64,000 bases of DNA from Toxoplasma gondii ME49 (GCF_000006565.2 NC_031474.1:2453662-2517661), one strand, 5' to 3'; positions 37,071 through 49,314 are shown, counted from the stretch's first letter. A program made the numbers and translations. Notes: generated from the letters alone by a model not told the origin.

Positions 37071-39110
37071 GCTGAGAGACCTCGGTTCAGACTGAAGAGG
37101 CGACTTCGAGAACGGTCCGGTGCCGGGATTTCCCCGAAGAAGGTCGAGAGCTCCAGAGGGCCAGCGAGCTCTGCGGAGAGAAGAGCCGCGCGTAGTGTCT
37201 GCTCGACGCCGGATTCCGAGAAAGAAACTCGAGTTTCGACAAGAAGAAGAGACTTGAGGGCAGGGCTGATGTCTCGGGGAAGGACGAGCGAGTCACGGCC
37301 ATTGAAGAACCGGAGAGAAGCGTCTCGGCATGGCAGACATACGCTCTGTGAGAAGATGAAGAAGATCCCGCTGGGAGGAGACAATGAGGAGAGGTCGTCA
37401 GAAACATTCCTCTTCACCTTTCAGACCCTCGCGAGTTCTACCGAAAAGATACCTGTTTCGACATGCGGCGCTGAAATCCGATTTTTCCCCAGTAGGGACG
37501 CCTGCGCTCTCTGCAGACTCCCAGAACCGTGGCAAGAGGAGGGCGGCTCACCCCCGGCACTTGCCGCTTGCCTTGCTTCTTCCTCTCGCTCTCGTTCTTC
37601 CCCGGTTTCGTTGAACTCCTTCGCGAAATCTGGCGACTGCCTTGCTCAGCTTCGACCGCCCACGCACGCAGCGGAGAAGAGAACAGCCGGCGGCTCGTTT
37701 GTGGAAGTTCTTCGAGCAGAAAAGACGTTCGAAAAAAAGTCGAGAGAGAGCCGGGGAGAAAACACTCGCGAGAAACGGCAAGTCGACGAGCAGTCAAAGC
37801 AGGGGCGGCCGTCAGGCAGGGCGTGTGGCCGAGGGTCGCAGCTGGAAACGCGTTTCTTGTTTTTCCCCGGAGATGAAAACGACAATTTCTGGACGAAAAG
37901 CGCGAAGTCGTCCTTCCTGAGGAGGTCTTGAGCTTTTTCTTCTCTCCCTTTTCCCCTGGAGATCCTTGTGGGGGAGAAGCTCTTCTTCGTCGAAAGCTTT
38001 TTCTCTCCTGCATGCGCGCGGAGGGCGTGAGAAACGAAACGATGTTTTTGGTGTCTCGCCGAGTAGTATCCCTACATACCAGGCGTAAAAAGCGTTCATC
38101 CAGTTACTAAACAGGTGCCAGGTCAACAAGAATCCGATCTATTTATTTCGGGGCGCTTAAAGTTGCCTTTTTTTATCCTCATATGTTCGTGACAGATGCT
38201 AAATGTCTATCATGTGCCTATACTACACCAACAACATTGTTAATGACTACAGCTTCCAAGCAAACATGAATACCGGTAAGATATTGAAATCCAATAGTTT
38301 GAGCGCGCGTGAGTGTCTCTCTCAATAACTAGCTGAGTGAGGTCTCGTCGACAAAAGAGAGTGGGGTAGCGACAACGCGTACTCATTGCCTGTATGACCG
38401 CGACGGTCTTGACGCTTTGCCCAGACTTGCCAATAAGAACAATGCTCTCTTCTTCGATCACGCCTTCTCGCTTCTTCAAACTGAGTTCAACAGCGCCGAA
38501 GCAGAGAGCGGCGGAATCTCCGAAGCCGCTGGTCGAGGAGGAGAACAACTCGAGGTTCTTGCTCCGCTCTTGAAGAAGAAACTGCCTGCGACTCGGCCTT
38601 TGCTGAGGAACTCCGACCTCTACCGCCCACTCACGCCTTTTCTCCTCCCAGACTCGCTGGCTTCCTCTGTCTGTCCTTCTCCATGCGTCTGTCCATCGTA
38701 GCTCCATCCAAAACTACCTATCTACTCACATACGTACTGAGGTACATCTGCGTCTTCAGTGACGGCTACGAGTAGATGCCATGGTTCGTTAACATCGAGC
38801 AACGTGGATCTTGGCCTCTTGCTCTGCAGAAAAAACTCCGCGTAGTCAGAAGCATGTGAGGCTCTCTACGAGTGTGCAGTTGTTTCCTCTCAGTCTCCTT
38901 TCTCGCCTCCCTTTTTCGCGACTTCCTCCCGCGTTGACTCAGCAGCTGTTAGATGCGACTACCTCGTCTCTTGCCCCTCTCGATTCTGCATCTCTTTTCC
39001 GTGCAACCTCTTCTGTCAGGCAAAGTGCCTCCCGCCCTCGCTGTTCTCGTCGACCTCCTTCTTCTACGTTTTTTCCAGTTTTCTGTGTTCGAAAGCCTTG
39101 CAGACAGAAG
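37071..39110. other. Region between divergent kelch and Mdm35-like genes
   Basis: It separates the kelch gene (-) from the Mdm35-like gene (+), so it should hold both promoters and 5' UTRs. A minus-strand frame from 38013 to 37438 ends at a usable donor (AAACAG-GTATCT), and a frame at about 37390-37080 follows a good acceptor (CTTCTCACAG). These may be 5' exons of the kelch gene, but I could not link them in phase to its first clear exon. The minus-strand frame at 38707-38240 is coding-like but has no motif. A cob NUMT lies at 38148-38213. Confidence 0.4.
38148..38213 (+). other. Nuclear insertion of mitochondrial cytochrome b DNA (NUMT)
   Basis: The plus strand reads ALKVAFFYPHMFVTDAKCLS. 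This matches the apicomplexan cytochrome b segment ALKVAFYPHM-TDAKCLSY almost residue for residue, with an extra codon and two substitutions. The surroundings (about 38100-38280) are markedly AT-rich compared with flanking DNA and may include more mitochondrial pieces. There is no full reading frame, so it is a fragment, not a gene. NUMTs are a known and abundant feature of Toxoplasma nuclear DNA. The exact ends need alignment to the mitochondrial sequence. Confidence 0.8.
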
Positions 39111-39990
39111 ATGCCTGGACCTGCCTCAGAGGCTCCGCCCCGCAGTGGCTCCTCTGCAAGGCCTGCGGAGGACGCAGGGCCTTCTTCTTCCTCGTCCCCT
39201 CCGACAAAAAAGCAAGACTATGCAGCCGCAGGCGCCGCTCGAGTTGAAGCTGTGAGTTTCTCCCGTTTTTTCTGCTTTTCCTTGCACCTTGGCTTTTCTC
39301 TCTTTCTTACTGCGGCGTTGCTCGCCTTCTGCTCTGGTCCTTCCTGCTTCGCTGTCCTTCTCTCTGTTTTTCGTCTTCTGTGTGTCGCTCTGTCTCGCAA
39401 CTCCCCCCGGTGTTGTCTCTCCAGGCTTCCCTCCGGGTACAGCATCTCGCGTCGTTTTTTCTGCGTTTTCACTCTGCATACTCCCGCCCCCCTCCCTCTC
39501 TCCTTCTCTTTCTGCGACTCTGGATCTTCTCTCGTCCTCGCCTCTTTCACCAGGCCTCTCTACGCTGTCCTCGCTTGTAGCTGCTTTCTCTCTCTTGTCC
39601 GTTCGTCTGACAGTGTCTGTTTGACTGCTTGTTCTGTTCGGCCAGATCCGCGCAGGTCTGCGTGCATTCCTCTCTCGCTTGGCTTCCTGATTCGCTGAGC
39701 TCGTCGCTTTGTCGCCTTCGCTTCTTTGCATCCCTGAGGCTTCCCCCTGCTTCGCGCGTTTGTCTTTCCAGATCCAGTCTTGCGTCCACGAGAAGGCGCT
39801 CTACGACGCATGTTGGAATCACTGGTATCGCTACCATTTTATTCGCGGGCAGTTGCAGCAGAACTGCAACCATTTCTTTGAGGAATATCGAGCATGCGTC
39901 CTCGAGGAAATCGAAAGGAAGTCACTAGGCGAAATCGCCGCGGCTCCCTTCTCCCTCACCTCTTGGAAGGAAAACTCCAAAGACGCCTAG
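39111..39990 (+). CDS. Mdm35/TRIAP1-type twin Cx9C protein
   Basis: Two exons, 39111-39251 and 39772-39990, join in phase 0 to give 119 aa. The start follows GACAGAAG. The first 47 residues are Pro/Ser/Ala-rich. The second exon holds the twin Cx9C coiled-coil-helix unit: C-VHEKALYDA-C, then a WYRYHFIRG linker, then C-NHFFEEYRA-C and VLEEIERKS. Spacing and the linker (W....F..G) match TRIAP1/Mdm35 rather than COX17 or Tim chaperones. Family members are imported into the mitochondrial intermembrane space through Mia40/Erv oxidation and hold PRELID/Ups lipid-transfer proteins that move phosphatidic acid to the inner membrane. I infer the same role. The N-terminal extension is longer than in yeast or human. 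Confidence 0.85.
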
Positions 39991-40138
39991 CCACACGCCT
40001 CTCTGCATGCGATCCTTGCCCAAAGGCTCGCTTCTACTCTCTCTCCACATCACATGCAGTCGAGACAAACTACTCGACAATTACCCTCTCACAGAGACAG
40101 ATACCGGTCTGTGTCACATCTTTTTATCTAACTATTTA

Positions 40139-40139
40139 A

Positions 40140-40173
<34 letters not shown>

Positions 40174-40190
40174 ATATTTATATATCTACA
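40139..40190. repeat. TA microsatellite
   Basis: TA run interrupted by TATTTA, 150 bp downstream of the Mdm35-like stop codon. Confidence 0.85.
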
Positions 40191-40656
40191 TATGGATATG
40201 CAGATGCCCGCATTGAAAACTATGTTTGCCTGTACGGATATTTGTGGATGTTTTTTTCTTTTTGTAAGGGAGGGAAAGATATGCATGCAGTTCAGGTCTC
40301 CCTGGGGGCGTTTACGTACACCTGAGCACAGGAGGCAACAGTCTGCGTCGCCTGTGAATGGTCCGTTCATCCCTGTGATTCGCTCCCAAAACAGCCGCAT
40401 CTTAAAAGCTGAACTTCACAGCGAAAGCGCTTCGAACCTGGTGTTCAAGAGCAGCAGAGTCTCGACTGTTGTTTCCGAAACTCCGCAAGAGTTTCTTCTT
40501 TTTTCTTCGCGCAAGGCTGAGGCGTCTCACGCTTGATCTTTGTGCATTTCGTTTGCGTTTCGCTCTTCGCCCTCCGTCTCTCCCCGAATGCGAAAACTCC
40601 ATCGTCTTCTCTTTCGTCGTAGAAAGCATCTCTGTTTGACCTGCTTTCTCTCCTTC

Positions 40657-40915
40657 CCTTCCTCTCTCTCTTTATCTATGTCTCTCTTCTCTCTCTCTCT
40701 CGTACTCTCCGTTTCTCTCTTCTCTCCCTTCCTCTCTTCTCCCTATTTCTCCCTCTCTTTGCCTCTCTTCTTCTTTCTCTCTCCTTTGTCGTCACTTTCT
40801 TCCTCTCTCTCCCTCTGTCTGTCTCGGTTCTCTCCCTCCATATCTCTTCGTCTCTCTCCCTGCCTCTTTCTCTCTCCCTTTTCCTGTCGTCTCTCCAAGT
40901 CTCCCTTTCGCGCGT
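40657..40915. repeat. Polypyrimidine (CT-rich) tract of about 260 bases
   Basis: Nearly every base on the plus strand is C or T (repeated CTCTCT and CTTCC words). It lies between two convergent 3' ends, within about 120 bases of the DUF3228 stop codon. Confidence 0.85.
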
Positions 40916-41031
40916 CTCTCTCCGCCATCCACTGTTGGCCTCCCGCTGTCCTTTTCGCTTCCTTTCTTCTGCCTGTTTCGCCACTCGCGGCGCTTCGGCC
41001 TCTCGACTCGGATGGCGCGAATGGTCAGGAA

Positions 41032-43846
41032 CTACTCCAGGGACGACTCTTTGTCCATCACGATTGCATGCGTTTTCCAGTACGCCACAGAGGCCTTGTA
41101 GGCCTCGCGGTCCAGCGCTACGCCGCTCCCGCCCTCCTCAATGAGAGTGTTTCTGAGCATTCTGAAAATCGCACACACACTCGCTCCGCGACCAGTTCGT
41201 CCTGCGTCCTAGAGGAACGTCAGACAGTCTGCTGCTAAAAATAAAGGAAACTCAGCTACGGTGGCGCTTGTAGCGGGGCGCGACCCGCCGTCCGTACACC
41301 ACGAATTGACGGCAGCCGGGCATCTCATGTAAATTCGAAAAAAAAGTCATAGGGAGTCGGTCGAACGCTGCCACGGTGCCTCGTTCGGGGGAGCACAAAT
41401 TGCATGCACGCAAACGTCGCGGGGGAAGAGTCCACCAAGGAGGTCGCGACTTCCCGGATGACAGACAAAGCAGAGACTGGCCGGAGGTGAAGTCCTCTGC
41501 AGAGGCGACGAAAGCAGGCGGCAGAAACAACAGTGGCGACTCGCGACTTGCGGGTCGCTCGCACTGCCAGACCTCCAGCGTTCTGTTGGGGAGTTTCAAC
41601 CTCGCAGACTGCCTGCACTCGTCGAGGAGCGAAAGGCCGTGCGCATGGCCATCCTCGACAGAATCAACTCTCTTGTCTGCTGAAAAAGCTGAAGGACGAC
41701 GCTTGAGACTTGAGTCGACACACAGAGCGTTCCTGGGCGCAGTGCTCCACGGCGAAGGCCTGGCAGGCTGCGTCTGAGGCAGCCTGCCTGCTGCCGGACT
41801 CGCCAAAGCCCCGTCTGTGTTCGACGAAAAGAAACTCTGAAAGCTGGCTGCCTCTCGACACAGACCGGGACCGGAGGGAGGCTCCCGAGAAGGCTGTAAA
41901 GTTGAGAAAAAACGGTTCCAGACGAAGAATACGGAACGCGTTCGAGGCCGTCGTCATGCGGGATCGGTGAAACGCAGCATGCTTTTCCTCGTGAAAGACT
42001 CCCCGGCGACAGGGTCCTCGGACGCTGGTTTCGCTCGACTCGCGAGCGGCACCCCACGGTATCAAGCGAACCGGCGCGAGACAAGGAAGAGCTCAACTGG
42101 AAGGCCCACTGGAAAGGCAGGGGATTCTAGAAGACTGCACAACTCACGTAATCGGAGCCATCGGAAGGGAGTACTTTTCGTTCTGCGCCTTCACCGCGAT
42201 GATCGACCACGCTGGCGCGTTGGGGTCTGAAAAGAGAAAACAGAGGAAAGGCACCAGAGACGCGCGACAACTTGGTGAAACACAAAACAAGGGGAGGAGA
42301 CCGGGGCAGACCAGCCGAGAAAGAAAGACCTGGATTCGAAGAGGCGCGTCAGATCAAACACAACGAAGAGGAACGAAAGACAACGGCGAGGCCTTGTGTC
42401 CAGCGACAGCAGCCTTCCGTTGAACGGGAGCGCGAGCGGGGAACCGAGAGAAGAAACGCGCCGGACCGACCCCCGAGACGTGAGTCTTGCGCCTTCCTTA
42501 TTTGCCTGAAGGATTCAGGAAGGAGACCCAAAGGACAGCAAAGGAAAGACCTCCCCCAGGCGACAGAACGCCCCCCGTCGATCCACTCTCCCGCATGTTC
42601 GAGAGTCACACGAATCGCCGGTTTCTTCTCTTTGGAAGAGGCAAACGCGCCGCGGAGAGCAGCGCCCGCCAACGAAGACGAACGCAGGAGAAGTCCTGCC
42701 CGTCTCCAGAGCTCTCCAGAGAGCGTGCATGAAGCGCTCATGCAAGCGCCTGCTGATGCCGTCTGCTCTCGCGCGCCCCCGCGCCCAGCGTCTGCCTCGA
42801 CAGAGAGTCTTTGCCGCTTTTGAGGAGCCGCCGCCTACCGATGACAACTGCTGTGTTGCTTTCAGCTGCTGTTTCCTTCGCGATCTGTTCGCGGGAGTAG
42901 AGAATCAAATCTGCACAAAGGCAGGGAAAGGCAAGCAGAGCAGGTCCGGTCGGCGAATCGCGAGCTTCGACCATCCGGTGAGACAGGCGGACAGAGTTCT
43001 ACCAGAGTCTCTAAAGGGCGCCTCCTCATGTTGAACAGAAAAGCGACGGTCACGCGTTGCGATTCAGGAACCGCCGGTGGCAGCAAGAAACGTCACTGTT
43101 TTCAGGATACTTTCTCGACAGTCTGGGCTCCCCTTCTCGAATGCGATTCCTCTCTTTTCTCTCCTAGTTTAGTGCGTCTGCTTCGTCGCCTCTCATCCTG
43201 GCGCATCTCCAGTCTTTTGCCGTGCTCTTCATCTCCCGCAGGCCAGCGCTGTGCGCCGAGAAAGATGAACGCACAGACCTCTCTGATGCAGAAGGCGGCA
43301 TTCTCAGGACTCCCCACCCTGTCTCCACCTTCCAAGCTGGAGGTCCGCCTCTTCGTTTCTCCGAGATATCTCAGCTCCTGGAATCGCGAGTCTCTCTCCG
43401 TCTCCACAGAGACAAAACGTTGCCCTTTCGCCATTCTGCGCCATGCGCCCACTCTTCTCTTCTTCGGAACAGACGGCGATGTGCCGACAGACAAGGCACC
43501 GCGTAGCCCACGACCTCAGCCACTGTTTCCTCTGCGCTCGTCTGCCTCCTCCTGAGGCTCTTAAACAGGTAACGCGAGAAACACCGCGACGACTGCGACG
43601 AGAGAAATGTGCGTCTTCGACGCCTCGTGACGTTTACCGAGAAAGGCTGCAGGCATGAGCGCGTCTTTCGCATAGCTCATCGGAAACCAGCGAGTGAGAA
43701 CAGGCAACTCGTTCGGCCGACGCGCAATGTAACCGGACCTGACGAACCACAGACGCACAAACAGAGCGTCAGGCACGACTGCCTACACATCGAGGTGTTC
43801 GAGGCCTGTACACAAACTGTTCCCCTCGACAAATACATTTATGAAA

Positions 43847-43891
<45 letters not shown>

Positions 43892-45880
43892 CGTGGGTTG
43901 ATTTGTCGATTCTTGGATCATTTGAATGAAGGAATGTATCCACGTTTACGACTCTCCAGAGGGATGTACCTATTCGCATATATATATATATATATATATA
44001 TATGTATAAATAAACGTATCGGTATCACTTGTAACAGTACCCACGAATAGAGACAGAAACATGCATGTAGTCACATATTCATATATATATATATATATAT
44101 ATATGTACATATAGAGAGACAGCACGGAGTGCATTTGCGTGAGTCGACTGTGTCACTTGTGTTTTGCTTTCCTTTCCTGGCCCACCGGAGAAGGTGCTCG
44201 TTATCGGCGGTGATCGGAAGGGAGCCGGGCAGCGCTCCGACGAAGTTGGGGATGTACAGATGCCGACAGAAAGGCGCATATCCTTGAAAGAATTCAATCC
44301 CGGCGTCGCGGGTGACCAGCTCATTAACCTGTGAAACGAAGCACAGAAAGGAAAACACACAACAGGCAAAAGCGCTTGAGGAGAAAGAGATCTAATTGTC
44401 CACGAACTGCTAGGGTCTGTGTGCCGCATGCCATGCACCATTCCTTTTCTAGTTGAGTCAGTCTGTGCGTCCATCAGTGTCTACCTCAACATCTATGCAT
44501 ACGCATATACACATACGTAAAAGTACATGAGTACGCGCTTATAAAAACCTATAAATGTATGGACATATATATATATATATGTCACGGCCGATGTTCTCCC
44601 GCTGAATGGTTATGACCGACTGCACATTGAAAATCTGTCCTTCATCAGTTTACGCCACTGTAGGTTTTCCTCGTCATCTAGAGAAAGAAGGTTTCTTATC
44701 TGGTATGGGCTCTCCTGTTCTCACAGTCCACTGCGTGTGCTGCTCAATTCAGCTGTCCAGAGCTACGAATGCCCTTGCAGGTTCCTGATCTCTCCTTTGA
44801 AAGAGGTGGATACTGTCGCTTCTTCGCTGTTTTCTTTGTCTGCCATTCCGTTCCTCTCTTCCCCCTTCGCTCCTCTTCTTCTCCTTTCCGTAGACCCCCA
44901 AGGTGCTCTCCCTCTCCCTTCTCTCGACGCTGCGCTCTCCCTGTACACATCGCAGTGTTGACTCAGTTTCGTATGCTTCGCTGTCTCTTGTCTCTTCTTT
45001 CTCAACTTTTTTGGCTCTCCCCTGTCTTCTTGGCCTCGCCTGCTCGCTCCCATGGTTGCTGCTCCTGCCGTCTCTCTCACCCTCGTTCCACCTTCAACTT
45101 TTCCTCGTTTTCGTCTCTCGCCAAGCTCACCTTCTCGAGAAACTCTTCTTTCGTGACGCCCGAGATCCGAGAGCCTCCGTAGGCGGGGTCGTCGAACTGT
45201 CGATAACAGAAGGGATCTGCATGAAACGCACCGCGAAAAAAACATTCTTCGCAGGTTAACAGCCAGCCACACTCCCCGGAATCTGCGTCACAAAATGCAG
45301 AAAAGCCGACAAGCGGCGCCCTCCAGGGACATCTACATAAATGCAAATGTGTCTATACACCTCTATCTACATATCCACATGCATCTGTATCTATATCCAT
45401 CTACAATACCATATCCATATCTCTCGACATGTGTATATAAATATAGGTACGTCCACGAGTATATCTATTTATATTAGAGAGACATAACTGGAGGAGTAAA
45501 GAAGCATCTCCCGATTTGTGGAGGTATGCGGGTGTAAGCTGGAGAAAACGTTCTCAGGTCGAACGAAAGAAAGGCCAGATCCATCCGAGTCTCCAGGAAA
45601 CCAGCAATGGAGCAGACGCGTAAAGAATATATATATATATATATATATACGTAGATGACTGGATATTAAAAAATATATATATATATATATGTATATATAT
45701 TTGTCGAATTGAGTGTGAACATGGATGTTTTTCTGTGCTTGGACTAGAGACGCGAGAATACATGGTTGATCCTTTGTCTTGGGAAGAGACGTGTATGCGT
45801 TGCGCACCGAGGCCGAGCGGCAGGTCTGCTGGGGCTGGGCGCCCCAAGCAGCGCTGAGGAGACTCCGGTTTCGACGTCAT
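41032..45880 (-). CDS. DUF3228-family protein
   Basis: Seven minus-strand exons join in phase: 45880-45808, 45216-45131, 44328-44186, 43738-43638, 42910-42839, 42226-42148 and 41161-41032. They give 227 aa. The whole length follows the DUF3228 pattern as I know it from plants and bacteria: FDDPAYGG, FFQGYAPFCRHLYIPNFVGA, SLPITADNEHLLR, ELPVLTRWFP, DLILYSREQI, PAWSIIAVKAQ, LPMAPITMLRN, EEGGSGVALDREAY and VAYWKTHA. The function of the family is not known. The start chosen is ATG 45880 (AAAATGAC), but the same frame stays open upstream to an ATG at 47125, which would add a ~415-residue Ser/Leu-rich extension. I consider that more likely 5' UTR. Introns carry TA microsatellites. Confidence 0.85.
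43846..44107. repeat. Three TA microsatellites in a DUF3228-gene intron
   Basis: TA runs at about 43846-43892, 43978-44004 and 44080-44107, all in the intron between exons ending 44186 and starting 43738. Confidence 0.85.
45627..45710. repeat. Two TA microsatellites in the first DUF3228 intron
   Basis: TA runs at about 45627-45648 and 45673-45700, separated by a short unique spacer. Confidence 0.85.
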
Positions 45881-47681
45881 TTTCTGCGTCTGCACTCCGG
45901 AGAAAAACGGTGAAGACGAAGGCGAAGCCGCGGGAGAGAGAGGCGAGAATGGTGCGACGAAAGCGCGAAACGGAGGCGGAGAGAACAGAGAAGGAGAGAC
46001 ACAGAGAGAGCAAAAAAAGGCAAACGACTCAGATCCGCAAACCGAACGAAGACGTGGAAGTCGAGGAAAGGGAGAGAACAAACGCATGGCCTCCCTGGTT
46101 GTGGGCTTCGTGACAGGAGCGACGCATGCGTCACCCTTCCTCGCTGGACGCGGAAGAAGAAGCGGGAGAAGAAGGCAGTCTGAAAGGCGAGCGCTGAGCG
46201 AAGAAGAAGGACACAGTCGAGGTCGCGAAGAAGAGGACTGCAAGGAACGGAGGAGAGGACGCGAAGGCGTTGTTAGGGATGCAAGAGAGGAGGGAAGCGA
46301 GGCAAGGGGGAAGGACAGTCGAGGTGAAGCGCAGCGGGGAGAAAAGCAGCGAGCGGAGAGGAGCAAATTGGCGGTGGTTGTGGGAGTGCAAAGACGAGAA
46401 ACTCGAAGAGTCTCCACAGGAGGCGAAGCGGAAGCGCGGAGGAGATCCGGATTCCGGAAGAGCGGCCGCGGCGCGAGACTCACTGGGGTCGATGAAGAAC
46501 GCACACTCTCTCCTTGCGTCGGAGCCGAAAGGCTGACGAGAAGCAGAAAAAAGCAAGAAAAACAAATCACTCGCGTCGTCCAGAGGGCAGCCATCCACTG
46601 CACAGAGAGAGCGGAACAAACTGTATTTGATGGGGAGTGTCTTGTTCTGTCTCCGCTTGTCCTCCACGCGAAGGGAGACAAGGAAGACGACGGCAGAACC
46701 CCCAGGATCCAAAACGAACAGACGAGAGGCGAAAGCAGCAAAAACCAAACACGAAGAGGCAGATTGGAAGCTTGTCCGCTTACCAGGGAAAACGATTTCC
46801 TCCATATACGCGTCGAGTGTGCCGAAACTGTGACTCCGAAGCCTCGTAGTCTGCGCATGCAAAGAGGCAGGAGTCGCTTTCGACGAGCCTGCATGCGTTT
46901 GAAACGCGAAAAGACGAACAGCGAAACAAAGGGGGGTTGTCTCCTTTGTCGTTTGAAAAAGCAGTCGATCTGTGTGCCAAGCGATCCGCGGAAAATCGAA
47001 CTTGCTTGTTTGCCGGGCCTCGCTGTTGCGAAGCGAATGCAGCTAGCGAAGGGCAACGAGGTGTACATACACCTCTCTGTCAGTGACCTTGAAGGGTGTG
47101 TAAATCTGCGAAAAGTTGCGAACATGGCTCCGAGTGAATTGCTAGGGAAAACGGCTTCGTCAATTCGTTTTCATGAAGGAACGATGCTAGCCAGAATCCC
47201 TTTTTCTGGAAGAAATTTATTCCTCGCCTCGCCGTCCTTACAACTTTTCTCGTCTTTCTGACCCTCTCATACTCCTCGAAATCCCCTCCGTTCTTGATGC
47301 CATTGCCGTTCCTCCTTGCTTCTTGTCTTGCTTAGTGCGTAGAGACTCTTTACGTTTTCCTTCTCTCTGAAGGTGCTCTGTCTCGTCGTGTCTCCTTCTC
47401 CTCTGTCTCTCCTCCACTCGTCTGCGCGCTCTCTCTGACCTTTTTGTCGCTTCCCGTTCTGTTTCCGCTCCTGAGTTTCTTTCTTTTTCTCATCGGCATC
47501 GTTGCTAATCTCTCTCGCTCTCCTTCTCGGGGTCTCCTTCCTTCCGTGAAAGCATTTCTCCTCTGCATTTCGTTCCGGCTCTATATTTGTCCACTATTCT
47601 TCATGTCTCCCTCTCCTCGCCCTTGCCTGCTTCTCCTTACTTCCCCCGTCTTGAAAAAAGACACAGCCTACCGCGTCGAGG
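45881..47681. other. Region between divergent DUF3228 and APC10 genes
   Basis: Both promoters should lie here. Long frames are open on both strands (plus 46086-47261, minus 47125-45881), but each is purine- or pyrimidine-biased and neither shows domains. The minus frame runs into the DUF3228 first exon and could be an N-terminal extension. The last 400 bases before 47682 are CT-rich. Confidence 0.45.
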
Positions 47682-49261
47682 ATGCCGCACCGCGCAGCAG
47701 GAGAGGCGCGCCGGCGCCTTCGGCCTCCCAGCGTCCTGGGTCACCTGAAGCGAGAAGAACAAGAGGGAGATCAAGGGAGAGAAGGCGAAGGAGGGCAGGA
47801 AGACAGTCGCTTCGACGGATCTTCTGTCTCCTTTTCAGATGAACTGGAGGACACAGAGTCCGACTCTGGAAGCAGTTTCTCGGAGGCAGACGTAACGAAT
47901 GCCTCGGACTTGTCCAGCAGCTCGAGCGGCTGCAGCAGCGGCACCGAAGATGTTGAAGATCACTTTTTCTCTGATTCCTCTCGGTCTTCTGACGCCTCTT
48001 GTCGGCGCAAAGTTCCAGAGAAGCCAGCAACGGGAACAGACGCTGCGTCGCCTTCTTCTGGTTCTTTATCTCACTCAAGTTCTCTCTCCGTCGTGTATCC
48101 CTCCACCTCCTTCTCTCCTTCGTCGCCTTCTCCTTCGGCTTCTTCTCGTCCCCACTCTCCTTCTTCTTCCTCTCACCTGTCTTCGTCCTCTCGCTCGCCT
48201 TTCTCCTCTCCATCTGCCGGTTCTTCCTCGCCGTCCTGTGCCTCTGCTGGCTCCTCCGCTGCTTCTCCTGACCGCGTCGCGTCCCCGACACTGGATCCGG
48301 CTTCTCCGCGGACCTCAGACTGGACGGAGAAGCAGTGGTGGGGTGGCGGAATGACTCGAGGAATACCTGCGAACTCCTTCTTGGCCGCCTATCCTTCGCG
48401 ACTCTGCGGCGTTGCGCTGCCTCCTTTCGAAGAGCTTTCTCCTCACTGGCGCGAGCTGGGCGCGCTCGCCTTCTGGCGCCTCTCCTCGGCGAAGGATGGT
48501 GAGAAACGCAGACACCCGCGCGTTCCTTTGTCCGTCGCGTCCTCTGCAGCAGCCGCGGGGAAGCCTTCGCAAAGGCTCGTGCTGTCTCCACCCTAGGCAG
48601 CAGTGCGGCTTGGTCTGCAGACCGAGGCAGAGAACGTTGGAGATGTGGAACCTTCGGAAGCAACGAGAGGACAGGCTGAGAGCAAGCGAAGGTTGCGCAA
48701 ACAAAGGCGCTGTGACGCGAGCTGAACGCCGCTCCGACGCACTCACATCGCCGCTTCTCCTCTCAACTTTTACTTCCTGTGTTCTTCATCCATACATGTA
48801 CATCTCTCTACATAGATCTGTCTGGCTATCTCCATCTTTATATCTGTCTCTGCCTACCTGCACCTGTAAATCTATGCCTTCCTATATCGGTCTATCTCTC
48901 TATATCTACGTATATATATATATATGTATATATATATGTATATATATATATATGTATATATGTATATATGTATATATATATATATATGTTTGCATATGCG
49001 CATGTGTTTGCGGGCTTCATTTTTGGTCAGTTCATGTTTCCGTTCAATGCACGGCTTGGGACTCGCTGTTTCTCCTTTTTTCCGGTTCCTGCGGTTCGCG
49101 GCCTGAAGCGCGTCCGGATCGCACCGTTGTTGCTCGCGTCTGCAGATTCCTCTTTTCTCGCCGCCAAGGCGCGCGAAGAGAGAACTTCTCCATGTGTGAC
49201 CGTGAACCCAACAGATCCGCAACGACTCACAGATGCCTGATTCAGGGAGTCGACATACCGA

Positions 49262-49314
<53 letters not shown>

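Larger units (their letters stand above)
39991..41031. other. Region between convergent Mdm35-like and DUF3228 genes
   Basis: It contains both 3' ends, a TA microsatellite (about 40139-40190) and a long polypyrimidine tract (40657-40915). Open frames on the plus strand here are low-complexity Ser/Leu translations of the CT repeat and are not believable proteins. Confidence 0.6.

Noticed and set aside
36410..37931. Long overlapping plus-strand frames rich in Arg, Gly and Glu
   Set aside because: They are the antisense of the Ala/Pro-rich first kelch exon and its upstream GC-rich region. The minus frame leads into clear kelch blades; the plus frames lead nowhere.
40540..41238. Plus-strand frame of 232 codons, Ser/Leu-rich
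   Set aside because: It is a translation of the polypyrimidine tract, and its 3' part is antisense to the last DUF3228 exon.
46086..47261. Plus-strand open frame of 391 codons
   Set aside because: It is Arg/Glu-rich from purine-biased DNA, has no domain, and lies antisense to the DUF3228 upstream region.
48779..49240. Plus-strand frames of Tyr/Ile/Met repeats
   Set aside because: They are translations of TA/TATG microsatellites in APC10 intron 1.
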